DNA of 64,000 nt from positions 1 to 64,000 of the forward strand of contig NZ_AQYA01000029.1 in the NCBI RefSeq assembly GCF_000376985.1. The letters run 5' to 3'. This document shows, in pieces, positions 1-8,852 of this stretch. The DNA is from Streptococcus henryi DSM 19005 (GTDB taxonomy: Bacteria; Bacillota; Bacilli; Lactobacillales; Streptococcaceae). Position 1 is the first letter of the stretch. Each line of letters opens with the position of its first letter. The translations under genes and the position numbers were made by a program. The notes under the pieces are model-generated. The model did no database searches, had not been told where the DNA came from, and worked only from the letters and a program-made list of their open reading frames with translations.

Positions 1-176
1 TCAATCTCCCAGCCATCCTTATGGTAGTCTGAAATAAGTTCCTTATCTAAGCGTTCTAAGCAATGAGCCAAACTCTCTGTAAAGACCTTACTCATCAAAC
101 TCATTATTTCTGTTTCTAACTCAGATAAATGTTTACTAGTCTTTAAAATTTTTCCAATCTTTGTTACAATAGTCAT
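1..176 (-). CDS. ISLre2-family transposase, N-terminal part (runs off the window)
   Basis: Reading leftwards from an ATG at 176, the frame stays open to the window edge and gives about 58 residues, starting MTIVTKIGKILKTSKH and containing ESLAHCLERLDKEL. This resembles the N-terminus of ISLre2 (UPF0236) transposases, which have a leading helical region before the DDE-type catalytic part. The catalytic part would lie outside the window, so intactness cannot be judged. It would move the insertion sequence. The family call rests on recalled sequence flavour only. Confidence 0.6.
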   Translation of the reverse strand, partial: MTIVTKIGKILKTSKHLSELETEIMSLMSKVFTESLAHCLERLDKELISDYHKDGWEI

Positions 177-180
177 AGGT

Positions 181-236
181 TCTATATCCTTTTGGGTTAT
201 TTCGTCATTTCCTAGGATATAGGACTTTTTTTATTT
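181..236 (+). terminator. Hairpin at the IS boundary, terminator-like
   Basis: TCTATATCCT (181-190) can pair with AGGATATAGG (214-223), and a T-rich tract follows at 226-236. It sits just upstream of the transposase start, so it may be part of the insertion-sequence end or block incoming transcription. The rest of 237-346 holds no gene; a small imperfect inverted repeat lies at about 300-325. Confidence 0.4.
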
Positions 237-346
237 TGAAAACATGTAAACGTTTTTCCGAGTATTATTTTACACTAACTACTTAGACAAATAATAAGAG
301 GAGGTGAAATAATTTTCAACTCCCCTATTGTTATTAATAGATAAAA

Positions 347-850
347 TTATCTTGTATTTGATTCCTGCAAATAATTGAGCAAAAATTTCTCTGCTAAGCT
401 GCCGTCCTTGATGGCTTTTTTAGCATCTTCTATTGAGAACCAAGCCCAGTCATCAATTTCGTGGTTATCCTGAACATCACCTGTCACAGTCACTGCAAAG
501 TTAACCATGAGTGTGTTGCTTCCTTCATAGTACTGACTTGCATTAAATGAGATCGAAGTTGTCTCTAAATTAAGTTCTTCCTTAATCTCACGCGCAACAG
601 TCGTTTCAGCATTTTCCCCCTGAGAAATATAGCCAGCAACCAAGATATAATCTGGTCTGCCGTACTGCTTGATTAAGAGAATTTTATCTTTGCTTTCATT
701 TTGCACAATCATACTGCAAGCAGTATTAAAAACCGGAAAACGAAAAGCAGAACAATTAGTACAGTATGGGATGATGCCCTCGTAGTCAAGTTCTTTATCA
801 ATAAGTGCATGACCACATTCAGAGCAATATTTCATCTTAGCTAAAGACAT
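347..850 (-). CDS. Nudix hydrolase with N-terminal zinc ribbon
   Basis: A 167-residue protein. The N-terminus has a zinc-ribbon pattern (CSECG near residue 9, CTNC near residue 30). A full Nudix box follows (GYISQGE, then REIKEEL near residues 73-95), matching Gx5Ex7REUxEExGU. Such proteins hydrolyse nucleoside diphosphates linked to another group. The zinc ribbon plus Nudix layout recalls the C-terminal half of NADH pyrophosphatase (NudC), but the substrate cannot be assigned. It lies 8 bp downstream of pepQ on the same strand, so the two are probably cotranscribed. Confidence 0.85.
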   Translation of the reverse strand: MSLAKMKYCSECGHALIDKELDYEGIIPYCTNCSAFRFPVFNTACSMIVQNESKDKILLIKQYGRPDYILVAGYISQGENAETTVAREIKEELNLETTSISFNASQYYEGSNTLMVNFAVTVTGDVQDNHEIDDWAWFSIEDAKKAIKDGSLAEKFLLNYLQESNTR

Positions 851-857
851 TATCTAA

Positions 858-1943
858 TTACCCCTCAAAGTAAAGCAATTCTTTTGGCGTTTGAGTAAAG
901 ACTTTAAAGCCATCTTTTGTCACATAACCACAGTCTTCAATACGCACACCAACCTTACCAGGAATATAGATACCTGGCTCAACTGAGAAGCACATGCCTT
1001 CCTCAATGACCATATCATTACCAGCCATGATTGATGGAAACTCATGCACATCCATACCTAGACCATGTCCCAGACGATGGTTAAAGTATTCCCCGTAACC
1101 TGCCTTCTCAATGACATTTCGCGCAGCCGCATCAACTTCAGCCGCAGTGACACCAGGTTTGATAAAATCCTGAGCCGTCAACTGAGCTTCAAGACAGAGT
1201 TCATAAATGTCTTTCTTGAATTGGTCAGGCTGACCGACAGCAACCGTACGGGTCATATCTGAAGTGTAGCCCAAAGTTTCCACCCCTAGGTCGAACAATA
1301 GCAGAGCATCATTTTCGATTTTGTTGGTTCCTGGGATACCGTGTGGATTGGCAGCATTGTTACCAGTTAAGACCATGGTGTCAAAACTCATTTTGTTAAT
1401 GCCTTGTTTTTTCATGCCAAATTCAACCTGAGCAATGATGTCTGTCTCAGTCACATCAAGAGAAATGTTATCAAAACCAATCTGCATAGCCTTGTCAGCA
1501 AAATCCCCAGCGATTAACATCTTGTCAATTTCATCTTGAGATTTAATCAGACGCATACGCTGAATAAATGGGGTTAAGTTCTCAAAACGTCCTTGGAAGA
1601 CCGTTTGTAGACCTTGAAATTTGGTGACGTTGAGGTGGTCAAATTCCGCAAAGACTTTTTTGCTGTCTGTAGATGGCAGCACCGCCTTGATTTTCTCCCA
1701 AGGGTTCTCAGAGTCTTGATAACCAAATACAGGGAAGTCCAAGGCTTCAGAAGCACGAGCTATTTCCAGAGCAGGGACAAAGAGAAGAGGAGCGCTGTCA
1801 TTATAGACGAAGAGGAACATTTGACGTTCGTGCGGATCACAATAAAAACCAGTCAAGTAATTTACGGTTACTGGATCTGAGAAGACAGCAATATTAGCAC
1901 CTTCTTGATTAAGATAGGCACAAATTTGTGATAATTTAGACAT
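858..1943 (-). CDS. pepQ: Xaa-Pro dipeptidase
   Basis: About 361 residues. An M24 metallopeptidase that cleaves Xaa-Pro dipeptides in the cytosol. Metal ligands are visible in order: the D of LLFDLGVETLGYTSDMTRT, the H of HRLGHGLGMDVHEFP, the E of VEPGIYIPG and the E of VRIEDCG. An in-frame ATG exists 18 bp upstream at 1961, but 1943 is preferred because GAAGG lies at the right distance on the minus strand. The gene is divergent from ccpA. In lactic acid bacteria this pepQ-ccpA layout is conserved and CcpA acts on the shared intergenic region. Confidence 0.93.
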   Translation of the reverse strand: MSKLSQICAYLNQEGANIAVFSDPVTVNYLTGFYCDPHERQMFLFVYNDSAPLLFVPALEIARASEALDFPVFGYQDSENPWEKIKAVLPSTDSKKVFAEFDHLNVTKFQGLQTVFQGRFENLTPFIQRMRLIKSQDEIDKMLIAGDFADKAMQIGFDNISLDVTETDIIAQVEFGMKKQGINKMSFDTMVLTGNNAANPHGIPGTNKIENDALLLFDLGVETLGYTSDMTRTVAVGQPDQFKKDIYELCLEAQLTAQDFIKPGVTAAEVDAAARNVIEKAGYGEYFNHRLGHGLGMDVHEFPSIMAGNDMVIEEGMCFSVEPGIYIPGKVGVRIEDCGYVTKDGFKVFTQTPKELLYFEG

Positions 1944-2060
1944 AAAAAGCCTTCTTTCCATTGATTAGAAACTGTTTGTTGATCAGGAACAAAACAGCTC
2001 TTTTACAGCTACTATTTTTTCACGAAACCAACAAAAAATCAAGAGATGGATAAATTTTTT

Positions 2061-2121
2061 TGAAAAAGTTTTCAAAAAATGGTGCTTTTGACTTGAAAGT
2101 GTTTCCAAAAGGTGATAAAAT
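2061..2121 (+). promoter_or_regulatory. ccpA promoter with two cre-like sites
   Basis: TGAAAAAGTTTTCA (2061-2074) and TGAAAGTGTTTCCA (2094-2107) each match the catabolite-responsive element consensus TGNAARCGNWWNCA with one mismatch. The likely ccpA promoter is TTGAAA (2093-2098), a 17-bp spacer and TAAAAT (2116-2121), so the second cre covers the -35 box. This placement suggests CcpA represses itself and perhaps divergent pepQ. Binding itself is inferred. Confidence 0.6.
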
Positions 2122-2162
2122 ACTAGTGAAAGCGTAATTTTCAAATAGAAAGGAAGACTCAA

Positions 2163-3164
2163 ATGAATACAGATGATACCATTACGATTTATGACGTTGC
2201 ACGAGAAGCGGGAGTTTCTATGGCGACAGTTAGCCGTGTTGTAAATGGCAACAAGAACGTGAAGGAAAATACACGAAAAAAGGTTTTAGAAGTCATTGAC
2301 CGTTTGGATTACCGTCCAAATGCAGTTGCACGTGGACTTGCAAGCAAGAAAACAACTACAGTTGGTGTTGTAATCCCAAATATTGCCAACAGCTATTTTT
2401 CAATTTTAGCCAAAGGGATTGACGATATTGCGGCTATGTATAAATACAATATCGTTCTTGCATCAAGTGATGAGGATGATGACAAAGAAGTTAATGTTGT
2501 TAACACCTTGTTTGCCAAACAGGTGGATGGCATTATCTTCATGGGACATCATTTGACTGACAAGATTCGTGCAGAATTTTCACGTTCTCGTACTCCAATT
2601 GTTTTAGCAGGTACTGTTGATCTTGACCATCAATTGCCAAGTGTCAATATTGATTATAAGGCAGCCATGGCAGATGTTGTTGATATCTTAGCAGAAAACC
2701 ATGACAAAATTGCCTTTATCTCTGGTCCATTAATTGATGATATTAATGGTAAAGTTCGCCTCGCAGGCTATAAACAAGGATTGAAACAAAACAACCTTGA
2801 GTTTAAAGAAGGCCTTGTTTTTGAAGCTAAATATAACTATAAAGAAGGATTTGATTTAGCTCAGCGCGTGATTAATTCAGGTGCCACAGCTGCAGTAGTT
2901 GCAGAAGATGAAATGGCAGCTGGATTGCTTAACGGACTTTTTGAAGCAGGTAAGAAAGTACCAGAAGACTTTGAAATTATCACAAGCAATGACTCCCCAA
3001 TCACACAATACACTCGTCCAAATCTTAGCTCAATCAGCCAGCCAGTCTACGACCTAGGTGCTGTCAGCATGCGTATGTTAACTAAGATTATGGGTAAAGA
3101 AGAACTTGATGAAAAAGAAATTCTTTTAAACCATGGCATCACTCGTCGTGGATCTACACGATAA
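2163..3164 (+). CDS. ccpA: Catabolite control protein A
   Basis: A 333-residue LacI/GalR-family regulator. The N-terminal helix-turn-helix (TIYDVAREAGVSMATVSRVV, residues about 8-27) and hinge helix (RPNAVARGLA) are intact. A periplasmic-binding-protein-like effector domain follows. With HPr-Ser46-P it binds cre sites and adjusts carbon metabolism. Length and start agree with the family; AAAGGAAG precedes the ATG. It is a single-gene unit closed by a strong terminator. Confidence 0.97.
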   Translation: MNTDDTITIYDVAREAGVSMATVSRVVNGNKNVKENTRKKVLEVIDRLDYRPNAVARGLASKKTTTVGVVIPNIANSYFSILAKGIDDIAAMYKYNIVLASSDEDDDKEVNVVNTLFAKQVDGIIFMGHHLTDKIRAEFSRSRTPIVLAGTVDLDHQLPSVNIDYKAAMADVVDILAENHDKIAFISGPLIDDINGKVRLAGYKQGLKQNNLEFKEGLVFEAKYNYKEGFDLAQRVINSGATAAVVAEDEMAAGLLNGLFEAGKKVPEDFEIITSNDSPITQYTRPNLSSISQPVYDLGAVSMRMLTKIMGKEELDEKEILLNHGITRRGSTR

Positions 3165-3192
3165 AAAAACTTGCTTTCGAGCAGGTTTTTTC
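3164..3192 (+). terminator. Rho-independent terminator of ccpA
   Basis: AAAAAACTTGCT pairs with AGCAGGTTTTTT around a TTCG tetraloop, directly after the stop codon. Confidence 0.85.
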
Positions 3193-3480
3193 CTTTTATG
3201 ATAATAGTAGAGGTTACATTAATTTCTATTGAAATGACTACAATTTCTGAATTTAAGTGAGTATTTATAACTGATTGTGGTGGAGGTGTAGGGTCACTAT
3301 TGATAGTATCAATTTTATTGTTACAACCTCAAAGATAACTTAGGTAAAAGAAGGCCAATTTGATTTTAAAAGAGTATCAGACCTTGACAAAGGCATTTTG
3401 AAAAGCCTAAGCATCATACTTTAGACTGAATTTAAGGTTTGCTAATGAAATGTTACAGAAAATAAGCTATAATAGTGCAT
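3193..3480 (+). promoter_or_regulatory. Non-coding gap with -10 box immediately before the next start codon
   Basis: No gene is visible in 3193-3467. TATAAT at 3468-3473 ends 7 nt before the ATG at 3481, so transcription should begin at or within a base or two of the start codon. No Shine-Dalgarno sequence is present. The -35 region is weak. This predicts a leaderless mRNA for the glycosyltransferase pair. Confidence 0.5.
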
Positions 3481-4479
3481 ATGAAAGTGCTATTATATCT
3501 CGAAGCCGAGAATTATTTAAGAAAATCTGGTATTGGGCGTGCCATTAAACACCAAGAACGAGCTCTAAAACATGTTGGTCAAGACTACACAACAAATCCT
3601 AAAGATGATTATGATATAGTTCATATAAATACCTATGGTTTCAAAAGTTGGCAATTAATGCGGACAGCTCAGAAAAATGGAAAAAAAGTAATCATGCATG
3701 GTCACTCAACAGAAGAGGATTTTCGTGATTCCTTTATTTTTTCTAATCAAATAGCTCCTCTTTTCAGACATTATTTATGTCATTTTTATAGAAAAGCAGA
3801 TGCCATCATCACCCCAACAGCATATTCAAAATCACTAATTGAGAATTATGGTATTAAAACTCCCATCTATCCTGTTTCAAATGGTATTGAATTAAGCCAC
3901 TACGGACCAAATCCTGATAAGGAGAAAGCTTTCCGTGATTATTTTGGTATTGAGGAAGGTCAGAAAGTGGTCATGTGTGCGGGCTTATATTTTATCAGAA
4001 AGGGTATAGATGATTTCGTCAAAGTCGCTGAAAAAATGCCTGATGTTCGCTTTATTTGGTTTGGAGAGACTAATAAACTAGTAATTCCACATAAAGTGCG
4101 TCGTATTGTTCAAAAAGAACATCCTTCTAATGTAACTTTCGCTGGATACATTAAAGGTGATGTTTTTGAAGGAGCAATGTCTGGTAGCGATGCCTTTTTC
4201 TTCCCGAGTCGTGAAGAAACTGAAGGCATTGTTGTATTGGAATCATTAGCTAGCCGTCAACATACCGTATTAAGAGATATTCCTGTTTATAAGGGATGGA
4301 TTGATGATAATTCTGCAGATTTAGCAAGTGATGTTGATGGATTTGTTGAAGCTTTGAATCGCGTTTTATCAGGAGAAAGCAACAAGACTGAAGAAGGCTA
4401 TGAGGTTGCTCAAAGTCGCAGTTTTGATAAAGTTGCTCATCAACTAGTAGAGGTTTATGAAAGAGTAATGGAGATTTAG
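3481..4479 (+). CDS. GT4 glycosyltransferase, CpoA/IagA-like (second hexose onto glucosyl-diacylglycerol)
   Basis: About 332 residues, GT-B fold, family GT4. It begins MKVLLYLEAEN and carries the C-terminal EX7E-type motif in SREETEGIVVLES (near residue 250). It resembles pneumococcal CpoA and group B streptococcal IagA, which add a second sugar to monoglucosyl-diacylglycerol to give the diglycosyl-lipid of the membrane and lipoteichoic-acid anchor. A GTG lies two codons upstream, but the ATG at 3481 fits the leaderless promoter. It is 1 bp from the next gene and forms a two-gene operon with it. Confidence 0.8.
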   Translation: MKVLLYLEAENYLRKSGIGRAIKHQERALKHVGQDYTTNPKDDYDIVHINTYGFKSWQLMRTAQKNGKKVIMHGHSTEEDFRDSFIFSNQIAPLFRHYLCHFYRKADAIITPTAYSKSLIENYGIKTPIYPVSNGIELSHYGPNPDKEKAFRDYFGIEEGQKVVMCAGLYFIRKGIDDFVKVAEKMPDVRFIWFGETNKLVIPHKVRRIVQKEHPSNVTFAGYIKGDVFEGAMSGSDAFFFPSREETEGIVVLESLASRQHTVLRDIPVYKGWIDDNSADLASDVDGFVEALNRVLSGESNKTEEGYEVAQSRSFDKVAHQLVEVYERVMEI

Positions 4480-4480
4480 G

Positions 4481-5815
4481 ATGAGAGTTGGATTATTCAC
4501 AGATACCTATTTTCCCCAAGTATCCGGAGTAGCGACAAGTATTCGGACTCTAAAGGAGGAATTAGAAAAACAGGGGCACGAGGTTTACATTTTCACTACA
4601 ACAGACAAGAATGTCAAACGCTTCGAGGACCCGACAATCATTCGACTTCCTAGCGTTCCGTTTATCTCCTTTACAGATCGTCGCGTCGTGTATCGTGGCT
4701 TAATTTCTTCATATAGAATAGCAAAGCAATATAAGTTAGATTTGATCCACACACAGACTGAGTTCAGCGTAGGTTTACTAGGGAAAATGGTGGCAGCTGC
4801 GCTACGTATCCCAGTTGTTCATACCTACCATACCCAATATGAAGACTATGTTGAGTATATCGCCAATGGGAAACTCATCAAACCAGGTATGGTTAAATAC
4901 ATAGTGCGTGGTTTCTTGAATGACCTTGATGGTGTCATTTGTCCAACAAGAATTGTATTAAATATCTTGGATGACTATGAAGTCAAAATTCCCAAGCGTG
5001 TTATTCCAACAGGAATCAATCTGAATGATTATATTCGTGATGACATTAGTGAGGCTGACAAAGTCGCACTTAGAGAAGAACTTGGTGTAGCAACTGATGA
5101 CACAATGTTGCTCAGCCTATCACGCGTTTCTTCAGAGAAGAATATTCAAGCTATTATCAAACACCTACCAGAAGTTCTTGTTGAAAATCCTAAAGTAAAA
5201 TTAGTCATTGTCGGGGATGGTCCCTATTTAAACGATTTGAAGGAATTGGCAGAAAAACTTGGTATTGTGGATGCTATTGTATTTACAGGGATGGTTGCTC
5301 ATGAATCAGTTGCTGTCTACTATCGTGCAGCAGATTTCTTCATTAGCGCATCAACTAGTGAGACCCAAGGTTTGACTTACACAGAAAGTCTAGCAAGTGG
5401 GACACCTGTCATCGCTCATGGCAATCCCTATTTAGATGATTTGATTGATAACAAAATGTTTGGAACCCTCTTTTATCGTGAAGAAGATTTAGCAGATGCT
5501 ATCTTGGATGCTATTGCTGAAACACCTGCCTTAGACGCCAAAAAACACGAAGAAAAACTATATGAAATTTCAGCAGAACATTTTGGAAAATCAGCCTATG
5601 CCTTTTACCTTGATGTCCTTATCTCAGAAAAAAGTAAGAAAAAAGAGAAATTTTCACTAACTGTCAAGGGTTCAAAAACAGATCGTTCCATTAAATTAGC
5701 CAAAACAGCCATAAAATTGCCATCGCAAGCAGCAAAAGCGACCGTAAAAGGCTCTGTTAAAGCTGTCAAAGCACCAAAACGATTAGTTGAAGTAGTCAGA
5801 GACTTTTTAGATTAG
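4481..5815 (+). CDS. GT4 1,2-diacylglycerol 3-glucosyltransferase
   Basis: 444 residues. It begins MRVGLFTDTYFPQVSGVATS, the typical N-terminus of processive or monoglucosyl-diacylglycerol synthases of family GT4. It has HTYHTQYEDY near residue 120 and the C-terminal motif STSETQGLTYTESLASG near residue 297. The last 70 residues are Lys/Ala-rich and basic, suited to membrane-surface binding. It would supply the monoglucosyl-lipid used by the neighbour. The order (second-step enzyme first) is the usual streptococcal one. Confidence 0.82.
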   Translation: MRVGLFTDTYFPQVSGVATSIRTLKEELEKQGHEVYIFTTTDKNVKRFEDPTIIRLPSVPFISFTDRRVVYRGLISSYRIAKQYKLDLIHTQTEFSVGLLGKMVAAALRIPVVHTYHTQYEDYVEYIANGKLIKPGMVKYIVRGFLNDLDGVICPTRIVLNILDDYEVKIPKRVIPTGINLNDYIRDDISEADKVALREELGVATDDTMLLSLSRVSSEKNIQAIIKHLPEVLVENPKVKLVIVGDGPYLNDLKELAEKLGIVDAIVFTGMVAHESVAVYYRAADFFISASTSETQGLTYTESLASGTPVIAHGNPYLDDLIDNKMFGTLFYREEDLADAILDAIAETPALDAKKHEEKLYEISAEHFGKSAYAFYLDVLISEKSKKKEKFSLTVKGSKTDRSIKLAKTAIKLPSQAAKATVKGSVKAVKAPKRLVEVVRDFLD

Positions 5816-5898
5816 GAAATGTTAAACTAATTCGAGAAGATATAAAGACAAGTTTTTACTCTTTTTGATGTGAATTAGAAGAAAAAGTATAAAAAATC

Positions 5899-6145
5899 TT
5901 GAAAAAAATAGCCATCGTGCTATAATATTCTACGAAGACATGTTGAGTTAAGGAAATCTTTTGAGAGAGCGTCTGTTGCTGTGAATGACGTATGATGATT
6001 AACTTGATACTCCTTCCTCGTTTTTATGCAAACATAAAACGGTGGCCACGATATAGCCAATCTGAGTTAGTCGGCTTTTTTGTCGTCTATAAATTAAGGT
6101 GGAACCACGTTACGACGTCCTTTTGAGGATGTCGTTTTTTCTTTT
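5899..6145 (+). promoter_or_regulatory. T-box leader with promoter and terminator, probably threonine-specific
   Basis: The promoter is TTGAAA (5899-5904), a 16-bp spacer and TATAAT (5921-5926) with an upstream TG. The leader contains the diagnostic T-box AAGGTGGAACCACG at about 6096-6109. A terminator follows: ACGACGTCC (6112-6120) with GGATGTCGT (6127-6135) and a long T tract. A candidate specifier ACT (Thr) lies at 6009-6011 in a GATACTCC context before the stem I 3' strand. Uncharged tRNA-Thr would favour antitermination. The Thr assignment leans on thrS downstream. Confidence 0.85.
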
Positions 6146-6161
6146 TAGAGGGAGTTTATTG

Positions 6162-6494
6162 ATGCTTTCAGATGACTTAATTTCTAGAAGTATTGCAATT
6201 CGTAAAGCCTACCACGATTTAGAAGTCAAACACCATGGTAAAGAGTGGTCTATCCAAGAAGACTTGCTAGCTCTGTCCAATGATATTGGAAATCTCAATC
6301 GTCTGGTTATGACTAAGCAAGGTCGATACTATGATGAGACGCCCTATACCATGGAACAAAAACTAGCCGAGAATATCTGGTGGCTCTTGGAGTTGTCGAA
6401 TCGATTGGAAGTCGATATCCAAAAAGAAATGACTACCTTCATATCCCAAAAAGAAAAGTCGTTGGGTATTCAAGCTAAAGAAGATGTCGAGTGA
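6162..6494 (+). CDS. MazG-like family protein
   Basis: About 110 residues, mostly helical, with a sequence such as SDDLISRSIAIRKAYHDLE and a KLAENIWWLLELSNRL segment that recalls MazG-like nucleotide pyrophosphohydrolases. Only part of the usual acidic metal-binding set (EExxE...ExxD) is recognisable, so activity is uncertain. The ATG at 6162 has GAGGGAG upstream; it lies directly behind the T-box terminator. Thus its expression is under the T-box, as thrS may be through readthrough. Confidence 0.6.
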   Translation: MLSDDLISRSIAIRKAYHDLEVKHHGKEWSIQEDLLALSNDIGNLNRLVMTKQGRYYDETPYTMEQKLAENIWWLLELSNRLEVDIQKEMTTFISQKEKSLGIQAKEDVE

Positions 6495-6519
6495 AGCTCT
6501 AACAAATATTTTTCACCCT

Positions 6520-6690
6520 AGTGAGGCTGGGCAAAAAGTCCAAGTCTCTGTAATAAAGTTCGGAATATAACCAAGACGCAGTAGCCTAGTGAACAATACT
6601 TCGCTTTTTCAAAGCTCGTATTATCCTACTAGGCCTTGCGGGGGTGGGACTACGAACTCTTTTTAGGCCTGTCGAGTTCTGTCCCACTCC
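6520..6690 (+). repeat. Inverted-repeat-rich intergenic element before thrS
   Basis: It begins near GTGAGGCTGGGCAAAAAGTC and ends in GTCCCACTCCC. GTAGCCTAGTG near 6586 pairs with CCTACTAGGC near 6625. GTGGGAC plus GAACTC (about 6645-6660) pairs with GAGTTC plus GTCCCAC (about 6674-6688). It shares the GAGGCTGGGCAAAA edge with the 43.5-kb element but has a different interior. It holds no gene. The rest of the gap to 6838 shows nothing clear. Confidence 0.5.
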
Positions 6691-6837
6691 CAAACATTAT
6701 TGATATTAAAAAATTAAAGAAAGGAATCGAACCCGTCCGGAAAACTCGGAAAAAAGATAAGTTGTCTAGGAAATCAGGATTTCCTGCCAACTTCCTATTT
6801 TTCAGTCGTTTTCTAGTCGGACTTGGTATCTTAAATC

Positions 6838-8787
6838 ATGATCAAAATTACTTTCCCTGACGGCGCTGTTCGTGAATTCGAATCTGGCGTAACTACTTTT
6901 GAAATCGCTGAATCTATCAGCAAATCACTTGCTAAAAAAGCTTTGGCAGGTAAATTCAATGGAAAACTTATTGACACAACTCGTGCTATTACTGAAGATG
7001 GTAGCATCGAAATTGTGACACCTGATCACGAAGATGCTCTTGGTGTTCTTCGTCACTCAGCAGCTCACCTCTTTGCACAAGCTGCAAAACGCCTCTTCCC
7101 AGATATTCATTTGGGTGTTGGTCCAGCTATCCAAGATGGTTTCTACTACGACACTGACAATACAGCAGGGCAAATTTCAAACGAAGACCTTCCTCGCATC
7201 GAAGAAGAAATGAAGAAAATTGTCAAAGAAAACTTCCCATCAATCCGCGAAGAAGTGACAAAAGACGAAGCTCGCCAAATCTTTGCCAACGATCCTTACA
7301 AATTGGAATTGATCGAAGAGCATTCAGAGGACGAAGGTGGATTGACAATCTACCGTCAAGGCGAATATGTTGACCTTTGTCGTGGTCCTCACGTGCCATC
7401 AACTGGACGTATCCAAGTCTTCCACCTTCTCAATGTGGCTGGCGCTTATTGGCGTGGAAACTCTGACAATGCCATGATGCAACGTGTTTACGGTACGGCT
7501 TGGTTTGACAAGAAAGACCTTAAAAAATACCTCCAAATGCGTGAAGAAGCTAAAGAACGTGACCACCGTAAACTTGGTAAAGAGCTTGACCTCTTCACCA
7601 TTTCACAAGAAGTGGGACAAGGGCTTCCAATCTGGTTGCCAAATGGCGCTACAATCCGTCGTGAATTGGAACGCTACATTGTAGATAAAGAATTGGCTTC
7701 AGGCTACCAACACGTTTACACACCACCATTGGCTTCAGTTGAGCTCTATAAAACTTCTGGACACTGGGCTCACTATAAAGAAGACATGTTCCCAACAATG
7801 GACATGGGTGATGGTGAAGAATTTGTTCTTCGACCAATGAACTGCCCGCACCATATTCAAGTCTACAAACACCATGTACACTCATACCGTGAATTGCCAA
7901 TTCGTATCGCTGAAATCGGCATGATGCACCGCTATGAAAAATCAGGTGCCCTTTCAGGTCTTCAACGTGTACGTGAGATGTCTCTTAATGATGGTCACCT
8001 TTTCGTCACACCTGAGCAAATCAAGGAAGAATTCCAAAAAGCTCTTCAACTCATCATTGATGTTTATGCAGACTTTAATTTGACTGATTACCGTTTCCGT
8101 CTTTCTTATCGTGACCCTGAAGATAAGGAAAAATATTACGATAATGACGAAATGTGGGAAAACGCGCAAACCATGCTTAAAGCTGCCCTTGATGAAATGG
8201 ATGCAGAATACTTTGAAGCAGAAGGTGAAGCAGCTTTCTATGGTCCTAAATTGGATATCCAAGTTAAGACTGCTCTTGGTAACGAAGAAACGTTGTCAAC
8301 TATCCAGTTGGACTTCCTTCTTCCAGAACGCTTTGACCTTAAATACATCGGTGCTGATGGTGAAGAACACCGTCCAGTTATGATTCACCGTGGTGTTATC
8401 TCAACAATGGAACGTTTTACAGCTATCCTAATTGAGAACTACAAAGGTGCCTTCCCAACATGGTTGGCTCCGCACCAAGTTACAGTAATCCCAATCTCAA
8501 ACGAAGCTCACATTGACTATGCTTGGGAAGTTGCTAAGAAACTTCGCGATAAAGGCATCCGTGCTGATGTGGACGACCGCAATGAAAAAATGCAGTACAA
8601 GATTCGTGCATCACAAACCAGCAAGATTCCATATCAATTAGTTGTCGGTGATAAAGAACAAGAAAACGGTGAGGTTAACGTCCGCCGTTACGGTTCAAAA
8701 GCAACACATACCGAAACAATTGATGAATTTGTGGAAAATATTCTATCTGATATTGCCCGTAAATCACGTCCAGCAGAAGCTGAATAA
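6838..8787 (+). CDS. thrS: Threonyl-tRNA synthetase
   Basis: 649 residues, class II aminoacyl-tRNA synthetase charging tRNA-Thr. An N-terminal TGS domain (about 1-62) is followed by the editing domain with [11 protein letters not shown] (HxxxH). The catalytic core follows with LRPMNCPHH zinc site near residue 333 and motif 3 in [14 protein letters not shown], then an anticodon-binding domain ([11 protein letters not shown] onward). No clear Shine-Dalgarno sequence precedes the ATG, which is odd for such a gene. The start matches the family N-terminus. The T-box lies about 700 bp upstream, with mazG-like between. Confidence 0.97.
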   Translation: MIKITFPDGAVREFESGVTTFEIAESISKSLAKKALAGKFNGKLIDTTRAITEDGSIEIVTPDHEDALGVLRHSAAHLFAQAAKRLFPDIHLGVGPAIQDGFYYDTDNTAGQISNEDLPRIEEEMKKIVKENFPSIREEVTKDEARQIFANDPYKLELIEEHSEDEGGLTIYRQGEYVDLCRGPHVPSTGRIQVFHLLNVAGAYWRGNSDNAMMQRVYGTAWFDKKDLKKYLQMREEAKERDHRKLGKELDLFTISQEVGQGLPIWLPNGATIRRELERYIVDKELASGYQHVYTPPLASVELYKTSGHWAHYKEDMFPTMDMGDGEEFVLRPMNCPHHIQVYKHHVHSYRELPIRIAEIGMMHRYEKSGALSGLQRVREMSLNDGHLFVTPEQIKEEFQKALQLIIDVYADFNLTDYRFRLSYRDPEDKEKYYDNDEMWENAQTMLKAALDEMDAEYFEAEGEAAFYGPKLDIQVKTALGNEETLSTIQLDFLLPERFDLKYIGADGEEHRPVMIHRGVISTMERFTAILIENYKGAFPTWLAPHQVTVIPISNEAHIDYAWEVAKKLRDKGIRADVDDRNEKMQYKIRASQTSKIPYQLVVGDKEQENGEVNVRRYGSKATHTETIDEFVENILSDIARKSRPAEAE

Positions 8788-8794
8788 GAACTGA

Positions 8795-8823
8795 TAAAAG
8801 AAGCCTAATGGGCTTCTTTTTGT
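8795..8823 (+). terminator. Terminator of thrS
   Basis: AAAGAAGCC pairs with GGGCTTCTTT around a TAAT loop and is followed by T residues. A TATAAT at about 8824-8829 follows at once and serves the next gene. Confidence 0.8.
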
Positions 8824-8852
8824 TATAATAGGCTTATAAAGGAGAGTGCTTA

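Noticed and set aside
244..258. ATGTAAACGTTTTTC as a cre site
   Set aside because: Good core but wrong last bases and no promoter or gene start beside it.
6636..6860. 74-residue frame upstream of thrS
   Set aside because: It spans the inverted-repeat element and overlaps the thrS start; no ribosome site or protein-like composition.
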